A stretch of DNA of 5,448 nucleotides, from positions 1 to 5,448 of the forward strand of contig DUUU01000609.1 of NCBI GenBank assembly GCA_012841485.1, in the 5' to 3' direction. Under the pieces are notes generated by a model that had not been told where the DNA came from, made no database searches, and saw nothing but the letters and a program-made list of their open reading frames with translations. Shown here piece after piece: positions 5,413 through 5,448 of this stretch. A program made the position numbers and the translations under genes. The DNA comes from Armatimonadota bacterium (GTDB lineage Bacteria > Armatimonadota > JAAZEB01). Position 1 is the stretch's first letter. Every line of letters begins with the position of its first letter.

Positions 5413-5448
5413 GAACGCCTCTGCGTTGACGACATCAGCGCGCGCCCA

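Noticed and set aside
1..5448. CRISPR array, tRNA, rRNA, insertion sequence or attachment site
   Set aside because: I saw no regularly spaced repeats, cloverleaf, rRNA-like core, transposase motif or flanking duplication.

Overview
This is a GC-rich bacterial window, apparently chromosomal. All recognisable genes lie on the + strand and are separated by long intergenic spacers. Nothing in it fixes the taxon. The mixture of a heparinase II/III-type lyase end, a medium-chain zinc dehydrogenase, a three-domain receiver-GAF-PP2C phosphatase and a CorC/HlyC membrane protein, with sigma70-type promoters carrying an extended -10, would fit a free-living, polysaccharide-using bacterium. An Armatimonadota-, Chloroflexota- or Planctomycetota-like source is a low-confidence guess.

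Layout: (1) positions 3-410, the C-terminal end of a protein resembling heparinase II/III polysaccharide lyases, cut by the window edge; (2) 411-687, a structured spacer with a strong 12-bp GC hairpin and a good promoter at 620-648; (3) 688-1698, a complete zinc-dependent medium-chain alcohol/polyol dehydrogenase with all expected zinc ligands; (4) 1699-1904, a spacer with weak promoter candidates and a leader hairpin; (5) 1905-3590, a REC-GAF-SpoIIE (PP2C-type) serine phosphatase of the RsbU-like stress/partner-switching type; (6) 3591-4056, a 466-base spacer without a credible gene, with several hairpins and a second good promoter at 3954-3982; (7) 4057-5412, a complete CNNM/DUF21-CBS-CBS-CorC_HlyC membrane protein; (8) 5413-5448, nothing recognisable.

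The genes do not form an obvious operon or one system. Lyase plus dehydrogenase could belong to carbohydrate breakdown, the phosphatase is a signalling protein with no partner gene in view, and the CorC-like protein is a probable ion-handling membrane protein. The least ordinary thing is non-coding: the spacer before the dehydrogenase and the spacer before the CorC-like gene share a series of collinear blocks that end at near-identical distances from matching extended -10 promoters. They look like two diverged copies of one intergenic, promoter-bearing repeat. I found no CRISPR array, tRNA, rRNA, transposase or clearly novel protein system.
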